Source of the DNA: Rhizopus sp. PT2906
Lineage: Eukaryota; Mucoromycota; Mucoromycetes; Mucorales; Rhizopodaceae
NCBI GenBank assembly: GCA_025529335.1
Contig: JAMYHX010000153.1
Span: forward strand, 19,480-83,479
Direction of reading: 5' to 3'
Length of the DNA: 64,000 bases
Every line of letters begins with the position of its first letter. Position 1 is the stretch's first letter. Positions 47,843 to 62,249 of the stretch are shown in pieces. Below the pieces are notes generated by a model, which was not told where the DNA came from, did no database searches, and saw nothing but the letters and a program-made list of their open reading frames with translations. A program made the position numbers and the translations under genes.

Positions 47843-50800
47843 TTATGATCCACGGGTTAAAGGTCTTTCTAAAATCTCACGTATAATACTAGATGCATTT
47901 TCTGTAGGCGTCCTGACTGTGAGACGGTACATGTTTTGTTCCAAGTTGGGTTCTAATCGAAGTAAAACACCAATCTTTCCACCTTGCTGACCAGCATCGA
48001 CGATGCCTGCTCCTACAAAATTGTTTGGATTAGGGTCTACGTTCAAGAGCAGTCCGATGCCAAAGCCTTGCAGAATCGAGCCTGTGGTTGATAACTGAAT
48101 GGGCACTTCGCTCTTGAGGATCACTTGATTCTCGCGTGGAGGGCCACCAATTTGGTTCCATCGTTTAAAGAAGTTGGCGCCGTCCATATTGGTGATAGGC
48201 TCTTGGAACTTGGTCAAGACGACAGGTAGTTTCAAATGAAGCGTGTCTGCAGGACTGTATCGGATGTAAAGATCAGGTGATTCTACAAACAAATTTGTAC
48301 ACTCAATCGAGATAAGTCGTTGAATCTGTGCACCGGGTGCAAGTAAGATGCCTGTGCTATCTGGTCCAAGCTCAGCCTTGACCTGGTCCGAGATAACCAT
48401 CAGGCTGACGTCGATCAAAGGTGCAGGCGTCTTATTAGTCAAATATAGAGCGATGCGGCCACTCGAGCCGTGGTATTCTGAGTTGACAGAGACTTGCAAT
48501 TGTGCATTTTCATAGAGGACACCTTCACGGTGACACAGCAGCATATTGTATCCCAGTTCATATCCAGTCGACAGAGGTGTGTCGGTAGGTATATTGGTGA
48601 TCACAGCAGGCTTTCGAGGTTCTAAGCTCAAGTCGTTAAACATAAGTAGATCAGGCTCGCTGCTAGAATAAACACCAGAGACAGGCATAGTGGCTGACCT
48701 AGTGGGTGGTGCATGAGTCGTGGTCTGATGAAGATTATCTGCCGAATTCGAGCGAACGGAGACCATGCGCTTCAAGGTATCCTGTCGATCTGCATTGGCT
48801 TCTCGACCGCCGATCACCCAAATACGTTTCTCCTCTGTATCGTCCTGCTTTTGATGCAGTTTGAGCAGTAAAGTCGATTCTCGTTGAGGGAACGGTGGCA
48901 TCTCTTCACATACGGTCTGTAACAAGTCATCTGTTGGCATTGTCGAGATCGAAAAGTACTCACATGCACGTTGCTGCAGTTCGGCATCCAAGACATATCT
49001 ATATTGGTTCAAGACAGGCAAAATTTGGCCTTTGATCTCTGGGAACAGGTTTGCAAACTTGACATAGGTTGTGAGCAGTAACGCACGTGTTTGAAGAGAA
49101 CAAAGATTGAATTTACTGTGAACAGCAGTGAATTGCTCAATTGGGCTGCATCCACTCAAATTGGCGATCAAGTGTCCAAACTCTCCGAGGATATATCCAC
49201 CGACCTTAACCATCGTTTCGTTATACTGAGGTGAGCCCAGATAGTTTAGAACTGTCTTTGCTGCGTATTCCTGCAGCTCTTCGTTATTAGTCACGATCTG
49301 GACCACACGGAACCAAACCTCCTCTCCGACTTGTTCGCCTGCGGTTGAGATCAGCTGCAGAATAATGTCAACATACCATGAATATGTTGACGCAAATTTT
49401 TCAGCCAAGATAGCAATCTTGAGCACCATCTCTTCTCTCATGGCGTAATCGGCTACTTGAAGATACCGCAACAACTCGGATACGATGACCTTGGCATTCG
49501 ATACATCACACATTGAATAAAGCAAGTCAAGACCACGTCGTCGAACGCTGATATCTTTATCTCGAAGAGACATCAAAATCGTCTCTTGGTGTCGCTTGAT
49601 GGGTTCTAGCGAGTCTACACAGGCAGCCAAATGTGCCATGGTCTCAAGTCCAAGGTATCGCACATTTGTCTCTTTGCTGGATATGAATCGACCAAGGAGT
49701 GAAGCAGCTTGTGCGCAGATACTTGAGTTGCTGTCTAAATGAATTGCGAGATTGATCGCTTCAAAGAGTACCGCATTTTGTGCATTGCTGTGCTGTACGT
49801 TCTTTGGCGTGTCTTGAGAGTTGGTAATGATGATCTGCAATAACTCGCTCAAATCACTGCGTAATTTAGGATCCTCTGTAGGCGAGTGAATAAGACAATA
49901 AGAAAAAGATGTTTCAAACGGTTGAGTTCATACACATACCTGGTGGTGGATAGTATTGTAAGAGACGAAGACATTTTACTTGCAGCCAAGGAATGGGTAC
50001 TTTGTAATACACATAATCAACGCTATATTCTCTTTCTATGAGGATCTACATCACAATTACTATTACACACTTGATCAAACCATTTTAAATTATTTAGTTA
50101 CCCTCTTTAACCGATTCACAGTCTTTTCATAACAACCACTATACTCTACAGGAAAACTTTGAGCTAATGTGATTACTAATGTCGTCACACTAAGAGCAAC
50201 CCCCTTTTTTAAGAGATAGATACACATTAGAAGCTACATCATGAATTATTCCAGCTCATTTCTTACCAAGTCGTGATCATCCATCAAGGACACAATTCGA
50301 TCAGCCCAGTCAGTGACAGGTACCACATCTGGATGTTTACGAAACAAACGCAGTAACGTCAATGCTGCCTTCTTTTTTGCAAAGCTTTTTGATGTCCTTC
50401 ACAGTAAAGAGAAGAATTAGGTTATTTTCTTTGTTTCCCCAATTAAAACTTACGGTGAGATCAATAAGCGATGAACATCCGTCGCAAGACTTTCAGCCAT
50501 TTCTCTACCACCAATATTAGCAATAGCATGTAAAGCCAAACAATTGTTTATTTCATTCATATCTTCAAGGTCCTTTTTGATTGAATTGACAACAAGACGA
50601 ACAAGGTCGCTGTTTTCATGAAAGAGCAGTGTTACTGCCAAATACCCCTAAGGCATACGATAAGTATCACACAGTTTTTGTTGAAATATATAGCTTACGA
50701 TTTGTTTTTCGCTGTATTTTGGACTTGATATCAAACTAACTGCTTCAAGATGTCCAAAATCAATTTCCCAGCCGAGAATATACATGTACAATAATTTGCA

Positions 50801-51123
50801 AACATACTTTTTCTTTTGATATCCGTTGAGATTCCCCTCTGTATATCATTAGTTATATAAAATGGGTTAGAATTATAAAGAATGTACCTTTAAATTTTGA
50901 GCGAATGTTGGCCATTTCTTTATTAATGCGTTTCTCTTCTAGTTCTCTTACTCGACCTGTTTTATAAAGATGAGTGATGAGTGTATATATCTTAAAGCTG
51001 ATGCTCATGTAATTTACATTTTCGAATGTCGGCTAAGTAACAAGTTGAGTTATTTCTAAATTTATCACTTTATTTCTTTTTTTTTTTACCAATAAAGACG
51101 GTCAAACCACGCATGGAGCTCAT
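47843..51123 (-). CDS. APL3: AP-2 complex subunit alpha (alpha-adaptin)
   Basis: The large alpha subunit of the plasma-membrane clathrin adaptor AP-2, which binds cargo signals and phosphoinositides during endocytosis. The start at 51123 gives [11 protein letters not shown], joined across introns to [52 protein letters not shown], and NDLNSRNP-like HEAT repeats continuing through [18 protein letters not shown] large last exon (from about 49870) carries the remaining adaptin repeats ([40 protein letters not shown]), a linker, and the appendage (ear) domain from [18 protein letters not shown] to [14 protein letters not shown] and the end PLTRGS. Seven or so introns lie in the first third. Length about 960 residues is normal. 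Confidence 0.95.
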
Positions 51124-51438
51124 GGTGTACTTTTTATTCAAAGAAAAAGGACAGCTGCAGTGAGTTGAGCCCCTAATTAAGGTAAACGTGCTGTGTTGAT
51201 GATCAAACTCCGATGATTTTTATTAGTCTCATTGTTCACTCTTTCATATCCCATTACTCATACTTGACAGTCATACGTTCGAGCCTTGGAAGCTACGTCT
51301 ATTTTGTTTGTAATTGTGAATCATCCTAAACACCTTCTGGTCTCTATCCGGTTTTAAATCTCCTTTATCATAAGCAGTGAACATAGTTGGGAGTTACATT
51401 GAACAATATCAAACTTTATTTCTTTACAAATTCTTTTT

Positions 51439-54400
51439 TTATACAAAGCCAAAGCCTGTAGAGCATTCGCTGATAGCTTTGAATAAATTGCGACGAAGAT
51501 CTTCATAAGTCTTGTATTGAGGAAGGTCTATTTGGTTAAAACTATAAAATAATGATGGTCAATATCAACTCAACCTTGCTATCTACATTTATACTTCTTA
51601 CCAAGTGTGAGCAGAGGGTAAACGATTTGTATCACCAAACTCTTTATGTATCTGAAACTTTTGAACACCATTTGAGCCTTGTAGCGCTGAAAATCCACCC
51701 AAGGGCACTTTAGAAGTGCCTGTAGCAAATTGTAACAACTTGGCTCTTTCTTCTTGATCAAACGACCTTACAGCACGCCAGAACCATTGAATCTGGGGTG
51801 ATTGTATTGTATATCCCTCGTAAACCGTGTTTGCTTTCCAGTCATCTATATCAATATCAGGAAGACCAGAGATAAGTAACTCGAGTTCTTGTTCGTTAAA
51901 TATCTGTATGAGATTAGCTGGAATAATTTCATAAAAGCCTTCAAGGAATGCATCTACTTGCGGCTTGATCGCCAATACTAGCTTTTGCTGTGCGATCAAG
52001 TTGACATATTTATGCTTATTAGCTTCTGTCACAGCTATGTTTCTGCCATTAGGTATAAGATCTACAATTTTGCATGTGCCAAAGTCGTCCGTTTCGACAC
52101 TAAAGGTCAGATCAATCACGTTGGTAATATCGTTATCCAACATCCACACCAGGCTCTTGTAATACTCAGGGTCTACAGTTTCCAGATCTTTGCAGTCTAC
52201 CGGTCGTCCCAAGATAAGTTTATAGAATGAACGCGTAAAATAGGCGTCCAACACACGCCCGTCGTGTATGGCTTTACCAATCACTCTTCCGACAAACTTG
52301 AAATAGGACAGATGCTCTGGGTTTACGCCAGAGGCACGGTTGGGCTGATAGGTTAATCTGTCTGCGGCTGAAGTGATAAACAGGGCATAGTTGGGATCAA
52401 ACATTTGACCAGCAAGAGCAGAAAACCATTCACGAGATACACCGCCTTCATCGACACCCTCTTCATCCTGGAAATAAACCTTGAGTTTTCCATATCTTAT
52501 TTCATTGCCTGTACGATCTTGTAGTTGATGATAGGTATCTTCAAAGATGTGGTCTCGTCGTATACTGAGCTGAAGAGGTGGGAAGCGCTCACGGGAGGCA
52601 GAGGCTTTATGTAATGCCTCACTAAAGAAGGCTCGCTTATTGTCAAACTCTAGAATTTTCGGGACATGGATCAAGCAAGAGAAAGGTCCATTCAGAAGAA
52701 GTGGGCTATTGCGAATCATGGCGTTAAGTATTTTCTTGTGCTCTTCAGTAAATGCAATAAAACGTTCTTTTTCCTTAGTTGTCGTTTCCCTTGTGATATA
52801 GTCCTTGGAGATGACCATGAAGCATTCGACCAAAGGTAGTAGGACAGTGACTACATCCATCAGTTCCTCCTTGTTGTGAATAGCTCTTAGACAAGAGCTG
52901 AGCATATCCCAAAGAGAAGTGAAATCAAGTTCTTTATAAAGACCAGAAGCAGATACTTTGTCAGTGCTTTCCTGATCCTCACTATTATGCTTACGGTTGT
53001 AGAGGAAGTACATAGAGTTCAAAATACGCAATAGTTTCATTTGATGTGATGTTGCGATCGAGAATTGCTTTAATGCTGATGTCTCTAGTTCCCTTCCTGT
53101 ATTCAGCTTTTGCAATATAGAGAGCAATATGTTGAGGTCCTTGTAAATTTGTTCCCCAGATTGTTTTGCAACCAGCTTTAGACTATCAACTATTTGATCA
53201 TAGACGCCTTCAAGATGAGCAAAGTTTGACAAGATGCTGAGAGTAAATCGGAACGTGCGACTTGAGCATTCGTTTATGGTGAGAACACGCACAACGCGTT
53301 CAATATGTTCAGTAGGTATCAATGGAACCAATATGCCATGCCGCATCATAGCGGTCTCTGACTGTGACTCTGCTTTTTCCTTTTGATTCTTGGCTAAGGA
53401 TCGAATGGGGCGACATATCTTTGCTAGTACTTCCATAAGCTGTTCCATTAACCTGGTGTTATTCGTAAATGTAGGTCGTCTGAGAAGATCGATCAGCACC
53501 AAAAATGGATACTTGTGTTTACCATTCTCCATCTGTCCAAAGCTTTCATTTTCTGACAAAAAGTAGCGAAGTGAGCGCCAATTCCATGTAATCACATAGT
53601 AAAGAATTTCTAAGCATCTTTGTGAGATCAAGTTGGGTGTCTTGCTTCCACTGCTCTTCTTTTTCTTTTCATGATCGCTTGGCTCATTTGACTGATGAAG
53701 CAAACGGGCAAAACTATGATCGACAGCTGCCAAATCAGAGCATTCATCTTGAAGAACGCATAGCAACAATGACATGAGATCCGCACCGACTTTACGGTTT
53801 TCACAAAGATTGAGTAACAGTCGATTTAGCAGAGCCTTCACGATCGATTGTGGCACAAAGAGTAATCGCGTCAATACGGCCAGTTGGTATCGATCAACAA
53901 TACGTATGGTGCTAGAGAGTCGAGTGCCCAGGGGAGACGAGGGTTGGGCACTCTGATTGTCAGAAGGTGGGGTAATATCGACATGCTCCTGTGCTTGCTC
54001 GATAGAAGTGTCAGCTACTTCTTCATGCTCTTCCTGTTCCTGTTCTTCCTCTTGAGGCTCTGAAGAGTTTGAGTTTCGCCTCCTTCTATTTATTTCCTCC
54101 TGTTCTCTCAGTACTTCTTCACGGATATCATCAGGCAGGGCAGCAAGAAATTCGGGATCAAGACCATCGTCAGCAGCTACCTCAATGATGGGCGCATTTC
54201 CTTCCATTTGTGCGCTAATAATCTCTGCGCGAAGATCTTCTGGAAGCGCCTCTAGAAACTCTGCGTCAAGTCCAGTTCCTGTCAAATCGAATTCTTCCCC
54301 ACGGATGACCAAGCGTACACCATCTTCTTCATGCTCTTCTTGTTCTTCTTGTTCTTCTTGTTCCTCGTGTTCTTCTTGTTCCTCTTGCTCTTCATGCTCT

Positions 54401-57400
54401 TCCTGGTCTTCTTGCTCCCTATCAGGCGACCAAAATGTTTCTTCTGCATACTCTTCTGTCCTTGATTCTTGATTATCAGCTAAAAGAATCGTAGTCAGAC
54501 GATCTGCCAGCTCTACTGTCTTTTGTGCAATAATGGAAGGAATAAAGACCATTTGAGCCACTTGAGTCCAACGATCTATAGTTGGCATAGGCGTAAATCC
54601 CAGTAAGAGGCGCAGTACATACTTGTCATCTTTATCTTTTGAGGGCTCAGCGGCACTAGGAGCATTATCATCGGCTGTAAACTGGAAGGTTGGGCCAATC
54701 TCCAAGGCTCTGTCTTCTTCGTAGTCTTTTTGCTGCTGAGCCTGTGATGCTACAATGGATTTAAGCATAAAGAGTGGGCCATGACCAATAATATCCTCAT
54801 AAGGTTGAAGGTTGGATAAGGATCGGTCTCGTTCAAACACTTCCTTTAATCCATTTATAGTCTGTTGATTGGTTCCTCTTAGGAGAGGGTGTAAGATAAT
54901 ATCATCCTTTTCTGGTGAATACTCTGGACGAAGTCGTGCTTCATTTTCTGCAGTAAACGCCATTGTTACAGCAGGCATATCAACTATATAAATGTGAGTT
55001 TATTCTGTCATTGCATCTTGGCATACACTTACACAAATTGTTTTGAGTGTTGATTGTTACTCTACTTCTAACTATATAGAAATAAGTTTCTTATATTCAA
55101 TCTATATGATTTACTTACAGCCACCAGCATAACGTCTTCTTAAAGAAAAATCATATGATTGCACTCCTGCTTCGGATTGAATGTCTTCCGTATCTTGGCC
55201 TTCACCCACTTGACGATCATTCTGGCATTTTATGAGTAACATCGTGTATAGTTATTATTTCTCTTACCGTAACAGGTCGATCTCTTGGAACTTCATTGGT
55301 CGTTAAACGCCAATCTCTATCATCTTCTGATTCGACATTATCACTAACATCAGATCTCATAAGATCAGAATCGTCATCTGGGTCATAGGACTCGACTGAA
55401 TCATCTTCATCTTCATGCAATGATTCCTCAATATCATCATCCTATGCAATTATCAATACAGATATTTATATTTGATTATTTTGATTTACCACTTCTTCGT
55501 CAGTATCTGGAAGATGATGTCGATGACTTCGCATTAATTCATCCATTTCTCTATCCTCTTCATCTTCTTCTTGATCATCGGACATGGCTTCGTTATCAGA
55601 ACTTTCATCATCTGCTTCTTCGACAATTTCTATAACTTCCTCTCCAGAACTAAATCAAATATTTAGAATATAATGATACATATGGCACATGAGTTACCTA
55701 GCCATTTCAACATCTTCATCTTCACTACTCTCGTCTGTGCTGCCTTCCATATCTTCTTCATCCTCAACAACAGTACTATCAAGCATAGCTAGCGAAGAGT
55801 TTCTATAGATTTCGTCAACTTCTTCCACAGGAGACTCGCTACGTCTGAAAGTTCTATAATCATCTTCTTGATCTTCTTGATCTTCTTCATTCATCACGTT
55901 TCCTTCTTGTTCTATTTCAGGTATATGCACAGCATCTGGAGGTAACCGGGTTGCTGTCTTGGTTAATCTTTCCAAAGGACGGAGAAGAGCGTTCAGGATC
56001 GTCTTGGCATGTGGATAATTGACGTCTACGTCCTGGATCGCGTTCACTAAAAGTGGAACAAAGTTGTTCTCTAGCATCAACTTTGACAAAGCCACGACGT
56101 TCGCATCCTTATTGCCTGCGGGCGGAATATAATCTGGATTGATGGCAGCAGGCCGAGCATTTAATATATGGTGACAAAGTTCAGATAACGAGTAGTATTT
56201 AAGATACTTTTTGCTGCTACGTTTTGCTGAGGTGACGGTATAGTACTCAAAGCACCCAGCAATGGCTTGCAAAACATGGCTTCGAACATGAGTAAGTACG
56301 TCCTCTCGTTTGGTCGATACAGTCTCTTGGTGTTCCGTGCTCTCTTGTTCCACCTGTTGTATTTCTTCTACAGCATGAGGCTGCTCTTCGTTCTCTTGCT
56401 CAAGATGCTCGTCATCATCGCCTTCTTGGCGCTCTTCATGTTCTCTTGTATTACTAGCATGCATCGTATCATAGCACATTGCAACGAGGAGCCCGGTTGT
56501 CCATATGTAAATACCTTTCTTCTTACGCTCGAGGTCTGTTCGTGTATTTATTGCACCGTACGGTACCAAAATGTTTAAGAGTACATACACGATAGACCGG
56601 TCTGAATGGGGCACCATATCTGGTGTATAATGAAATTCAATATCTTTGGGAACTTGGAATGAAATCATATCCTGTTTACAGCTTGGATAAGATGACACCA
56701 GTTCTAGTAAGCATTCGACTAAGTATCCGGTATATCCAAGTTTCCAGTTGCTTTCTTCATTTGTGGCCTGTACTTTAACTAGTTCCTCTAACAAGAAATG
56801 AATCACCTTTCTTGATTCATCAATCGTAGCCAGATAATCTTCTCCTGACATACTTCCAACAAAGCGGACGGATGAACTCCCATAATTTATGCCGCAACGG
56901 TACATTTGTTTGACGAGCTTAAAAAAGCATGACGGAGATCTCAAGAAAGCAGCTTGTCCACGTTTGGCAAACTTGTCTACGCTCGTCCTTTGGTTGGGGT
57001 GCTCGTTTGCATAGGCAACCATCCACTCCCTCATGCATTCAACCACCACTTGCTCTGTTTCAATCAGATGACGGAGGATGATGATGACATAGGCCTGTTG
57101 TACTTTGAAGTGACTCTCAAATCGACGTTTGGGTCGTGCCAATAGTGCTTCTAACCCATCCTCATGTGCCAAAAATTCTTGTGCCATGCTTCGATGCTTT
57201 GTAAGTCGAATCAAAATACGCAAGGTTGCCAGTAAATTATCTTCAGAAAGAGTATCAAGCTTTAACAATTGAATACAGCAAGATAGCAAGCGAGTTGCTT
57301 CATGGTGCTCAAGAACCAATGTGCTGTTTTCATCTGGGTTGTCTTCCTTTTGGGCTAAATAAGTTTCCAAAATCAAAAAGAGCGTTGTCAGCCATTTGGG

Positions 57401-60400
57401 ATTCGGAAATTCTGGTGTACTGATCACCATATCCAAGAACTCGGACCATCCTATAAAGTTAGAGATAGCAGAAACCCACTGAGATGCAAAGCCTTGGACG
57501 GCGGGTTCTCTTAGCATAAGTGCAAATACGCGTACACGGTTCACACATGACTCAAACAAAGTACGCTTGTCTATGCTCTCCTTATTGATATCACGGAAGA
57601 ACTGCGCCATCATTTGTACAGTTTTCTCTGGATCTTCGCTTGCGAGAATAACCAAGACATCGCGAACAACAAGATCAACATCATTTCGCTCATGCACAAG
57701 TTGAGTCAGGATTTCCGGAAGACGCTCGCGTGCCTTATTACGCGTGTTTGTCAGCACAGCCACTGCTGCTTCTACATCCGAAAGACCAATATCGTCATCT
57801 GGTATGTCCTCATAATTTTCATCCTGATCATCTTCTTGTACATCCTCTTCGTTTTTCTTTGCATGTGGGTTCAGTATCTTTTCCATAAGCTGTCTTATTC
57901 GCTCCAATTGCTTATCTGATAATCCTCCTTCTTCCAGTGCTCGTTTAGCTTCTGCAGATTCTACATTAATATCTAGCCTGCATTCACCCTTTGTGATCAG
58001 ACACTGTTTGATACAGCTGAGTAAAGCACGAAGAATAAAATGAGGAAACTCTTGATGCGAGGGACGCTCGAGAAAGCGATAGAGTCTAAATATTTCCGAA
58101 CGAAGAAAAGCGATCCAGTTTTCTGGGTAGACTAGTAAAAGTCCAGGCTCGTCTCGCGCCAGTTCCTTTAGCGCTACATCGTTATAGATGTTAACTGCAG
58201 ACAGATGATGGAGGGCAGGTAGTAGTAACTCAAGACACAAATCGGCTCGATTGACTCCACCTTCGCTTTTATCTCCTTGTTCTTCTACCTTGTACCAAAG
58301 AGGCTCAACAAGATGATCAATCATCCATCGTATTCCACCCATCAGACCAAACCAAACTGCGACTGGAGCGATTAGACGACGCTCGCCCTTATCGTCAAGT
58401 ATGAGCATAGAGAATAGAACGGCCATAGCAGAGATATACTCGTACCAATACTCAGGGCCATCTTGAATCCATTTAAAATTATCTAATAGAACCGTAGCCA
58501 CATCTTGTGCGATAAAGATCAATCGACGTCGCTCTTCTAAGCGGAGAATTTCAATAGGCTCCAATTGGATGAAGCTCTGAAAGAGCGGCATAATGACCGG
58601 ACTCACCCCGCCTAGAACTTCTGCAAGTCTTCTCGTGTTGACGACCTTGGGATCTGTCAAGTCGGAGTGCTCAATTTCTTCTGTCGTTCCGTCACTGTTG
58701 AACTTTATTTCTTTTGAATGCCATGATTTGGGTACAGCGTTTCTTAAAAGAATGGTTTCCCAGATCAAGTATCTGTACACAGATAGAGTTAATGTCTGCT
58801 TTTGTGTATGTGTTCATAGTCTGTTACCTGTGAACACGGCCCAAGAACTGCAAAAGGCTTTCTTCTTTTGGATTTTCCATCATCCTTTTACATATCCACA
58901 TTATCAAATCTTCACAAATGCCTTCTTTTCTAAGAACAAACAAAGAGAGAATACTTGACAACAATCCGACGTGTCCTACTAAAAAGCTAAACCCACGAAA
59001 CACGCTGTTTCCTTTTTCAAGTAACTGATGATCCGTGCCTAAGAAAAAAAAGTTATAGTGTATAGATATATTTAAGGTAAAAAAAAAAAGCTTACCATCC
59101 ACATAAATAAAATCAACTACAGAACTCTTTTGTGTTGGCTTGGGTTGAACAATACGATCTGCTTCTTTTCTTAATGTTTTTTCAATTGCCCCGACGATCT
59201 TGGCCACATCTTCATTGGCCAGCATCTTGAAGACATCTGAAAGAGCACCAAATGCATTACTTAGATAATAGTCAAATGGAAGCATAGGCAGGGAATAATA
59301 GCGCAAGAGAATCTCATGACCATTATACTCGATAAATTCCTTGACATTATCAGTTTCCAGGAAGCCTTCCAAGAACTATATACTTATCATTAGAAAACAA
59401 CATGCATCATGATATTAAGCTTACCCTTGCCACCATTTCAATCATAGCCAATAGACGACACTCTGCTTTATGGGCCGTATTCCGCTCTGGCACTGTCTTC
59501 CAAGCCAACTGATGACTATCATCCTCTGGCTTACCTTCCTCTGACTCTCCCAGACGAATCACACGCTGCAGCATACTATGAATACATTGAAACATTTGAC
59601 CCTGTAGTGAAGGTTCGTGTCGCGCCAACTCTGCTGCTGTGCTGCCTACACTGTCACTCTGTGACACTTCCATGGGATTAGCCAGAAACTGTGAAGAGCA
59701 GATCAAGTCAAAGAAATGAGGAAGCGGATTCTCATCTCTAAATAACTCGAGTCCCTGCTCATTCAAGCAGGTCGCTTCAAAGACACTGAGAATGCTCAAC
59801 AACACGGCCGCGTCACAATGCCCGCTGTATCCCTTGATCGTCTTCAAAAATGTCTGCGGCACTTGGACTTCAAGCAGCACGCTAAGTGACGTTGGTTCGG
59901 TATGAACGTAGCTCGAGTATAGAGACATGGCGAGCCCAAAGATACTGGACCCAAACAGTGTCTGATGCTCCATAATCTTCTTTAGCACGTCCGGTACGCT
60001 TGTTTCCATCAGATTGCGTAGAGTCGTTCCTGCGTCGTTTGTTCGGATCATACGAATGATGAGTCGCAGAATGCCCTTGACAAGGTTGACGGAGTCTTGA
60101 TGATGTTCGGATCCATTGATGCAATTGTCGGTTTGTGTATGAAGAGCCTTGATGGAGGCCTCAAGGCCATTAAAGTTGAAAAAGCTGGGGTAGGCGTTAT
60201 CCATACTGTCGAATGCGACGTGGAGCAATGATACAGCTTTGGAAAGGACCTGTCATAAGTTTGAGAAAAACATGTTGATAAAAGAAAGAGCATTGGAAAA
60301 CTTACATTTGGTTGAACACGATCGCTGTCGATAATATGGATCAATGTAGTTATCATACCAGCAGAGGACAGCATTTGACTGCCTATAGCTGTATTTGTCA

Positions 60401-61750
60401 GATAGGAAAGGATGGTAAACAATGCATCCAGAAATAATGGAGAGTACACTAAAGAAGAGGGGGGTTATTATTCCCATTATAACATAGATTATATATTATA
60501 CCTGTGCCATTCGATAATTGCCTCAGGATATGAAGCAATATGCTGTGATTTGTAGCAGCATTGAGAGTATTCAACACTTCTGTCAATTTATTTCTATGCC
60601 TTGCAATTGCATCTAGCGCATATAGAGCATAGGTTTGGATATCCTACAGGGAAAGCATAAGTAAGTAATTTTATTATCACTCTTTTTTTTTTTTTTTTTT
60701 TTTTTTTTGCTTACTATTGGAGTATGATTGTCATAAGATACAAGCTGTGCAATCTGAGGTATCAAGTTGGGTTCGTAAATGTAGAGTCTATTTTGAACTG
60801 TTGTTTCTGGCATTGTATGAGCTATATGAAAAGTTGAGTTAGATCATATATTTATACTCATATATTGCAGCCAACCTAAGATAACAATAGACATGAAGCG
60901 AATCTTAAGTAATTGTCTTGTTATATTATTATTATTCTTATGATTCGTTAATCTAATTTTATTCAATAATTCAAAATGATACTCGCTTGGAACTTGATGC
61001 TTCTTGACCAATGTCCAAAACAGGTCCAGGTCATTCTCTTTTTCTGGCACGATCGTATACTCTATCGTCTCCAGTTCTCCCATCTCCTCTTCTTTGTAAT
61101 ATGACATCACTAGTTTGTTCTCTTGTTGTGTATCGTTGGATGATATTATATCACCACTCCTAGCTAGTTCTGTAATCACTTTATCCTTTTGTATCGAGAA
61201 ATTAGAGTGAGCAGCGGTCGGATTGCTCATCCGTTGCGCTGGTTTGATTAATAATGCTAGTGTTGTCTCTAATACATCAATATCTGTTGTATATAATAAC
61301 GAATTCAGGTGCTAAATAAATATTAGAATATGCCAAATCGCTGTGTTATCAACTTACTTCAAAAGAGTTGTATAAGCTTCGATTCGAGCAATGATCAAAT
61401 AGTAATCTTGTAAAATTTAAAATGGAGAGTAATGTTTGCTTTATCGTCGCGTCAAAGTGCTTCTTTTGCACATGTTGGGTTAATTCGTATTCTTTACAAA
61501 TATTTTCCAATATTGTATCAAAGCGATTCAATACAGCTACAAATTGAAAGAAATCACTGCGAGGATATTTCCATTCTACAATCTCGTTTGTCCAACGGCT
61601 AATTTGGCTTTGATCCTCTTTTTCCAAGTGCTCAATCACATTCTTCAACTCAGGTGGCTAACATATCATTAGCTATGTATAAGCAATAAAAGGAATGAAA
61701 TGTCTTACAAGAGGAGGAAGAGTCTTTATAGGAACTCTCTTGATCTTCAT
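51439..61750 (-). CDS. TOM1: Tom1/HUWE1-type giant HECT E3 ubiquitin ligase
   Basis: A roughly 3,100-residue HECT ligase of the Tom1/HUWE1/UPL1 family, acting in nuclear protein quality control, histone and ribosomal-protein turnover. It begins MKIKRVPIKTLPPL (61750), then DUF908 armadillo-like sequence (ELKNVIEHLEKEDQSQISRW onward), DUF913 (about 60450-58800), long helical repeats with acidic stretches, and an acidic block near 55200-55930. A Glu/Gln/His repeat follows (about 54325-54417), then two ubiquitin-binding DUF4414 motifs (LDAEFLEALPEDLRAEII and LDPEFLAALPDDIREEVL). The HECT domain ends with HKEFGDTNRLPSAHTC^FNQIDLPQYKTYEDLRRNL and FGFV-stop at 51439. The catalytic Cys codon is split by the last intron (about 51540-51600). 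About twelve introns, mostly in the 5' third. No frame break is seen in the large exons. Confidence 0.95.
54325..54417 (-). repeat. Glu-Gln/Glu-His coding repeat in TOM1
   Basis: Imperfect tandem repeats of a nine-base unit (ttcttgttc / ttcatgctc types on the plus strand) encode EEHEEQEEQ-type sequence just upstream of the DUF4414 motifs. It sits in an acidic disordered linker, and its copy number probably varies between strains. Confidence 0.85.
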
Positions 61751-62199
61751 GACAGTTGCAGAAAAAAAAAAAAAAAAGAAATATCCAAAAATAGAAGAAA
61801 AAATCTTTATGAATTATAATTTACTGCCTGGCAACCAAATCATAAAGACGTCAATCTGTTCATATATTATACATTTACAAGAGACATGTTATAATTTGAT
61901 AAAGTTGCTTTCGTATCGGATGTTTAAAAGAATAGCAAGAGATCATATTGAGCAAGTGAAGGAGGAGACAGAGAGAGAGAGTCATTCTATTATCCTATAC
62001 ACATGAGCCATGATCTGTATACAAAGAATGAGGGTGATAACTTGTTTGATTCAAATAAAAAAGTATCTGATCTCTTTCTTTTAGTTAAATTCTATGGCAT
62101 CTATGCCTTTTATTCAATTACTGTATAATCTAACAGTTATTCCTTGAATGAAGGTCAGTAATAAGATCATAATTCTGATTTCTATTCTTTTTCTTTCTC

Positions 62200-62249
<50 letters not shown>

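Noticed and set aside
54185..54472. Plus-strand frame with a long Ser-Cys repeat
   Set aside because: It is the antisense of the Glu-Gln/His repeat in TOM1 and has no other gene features.
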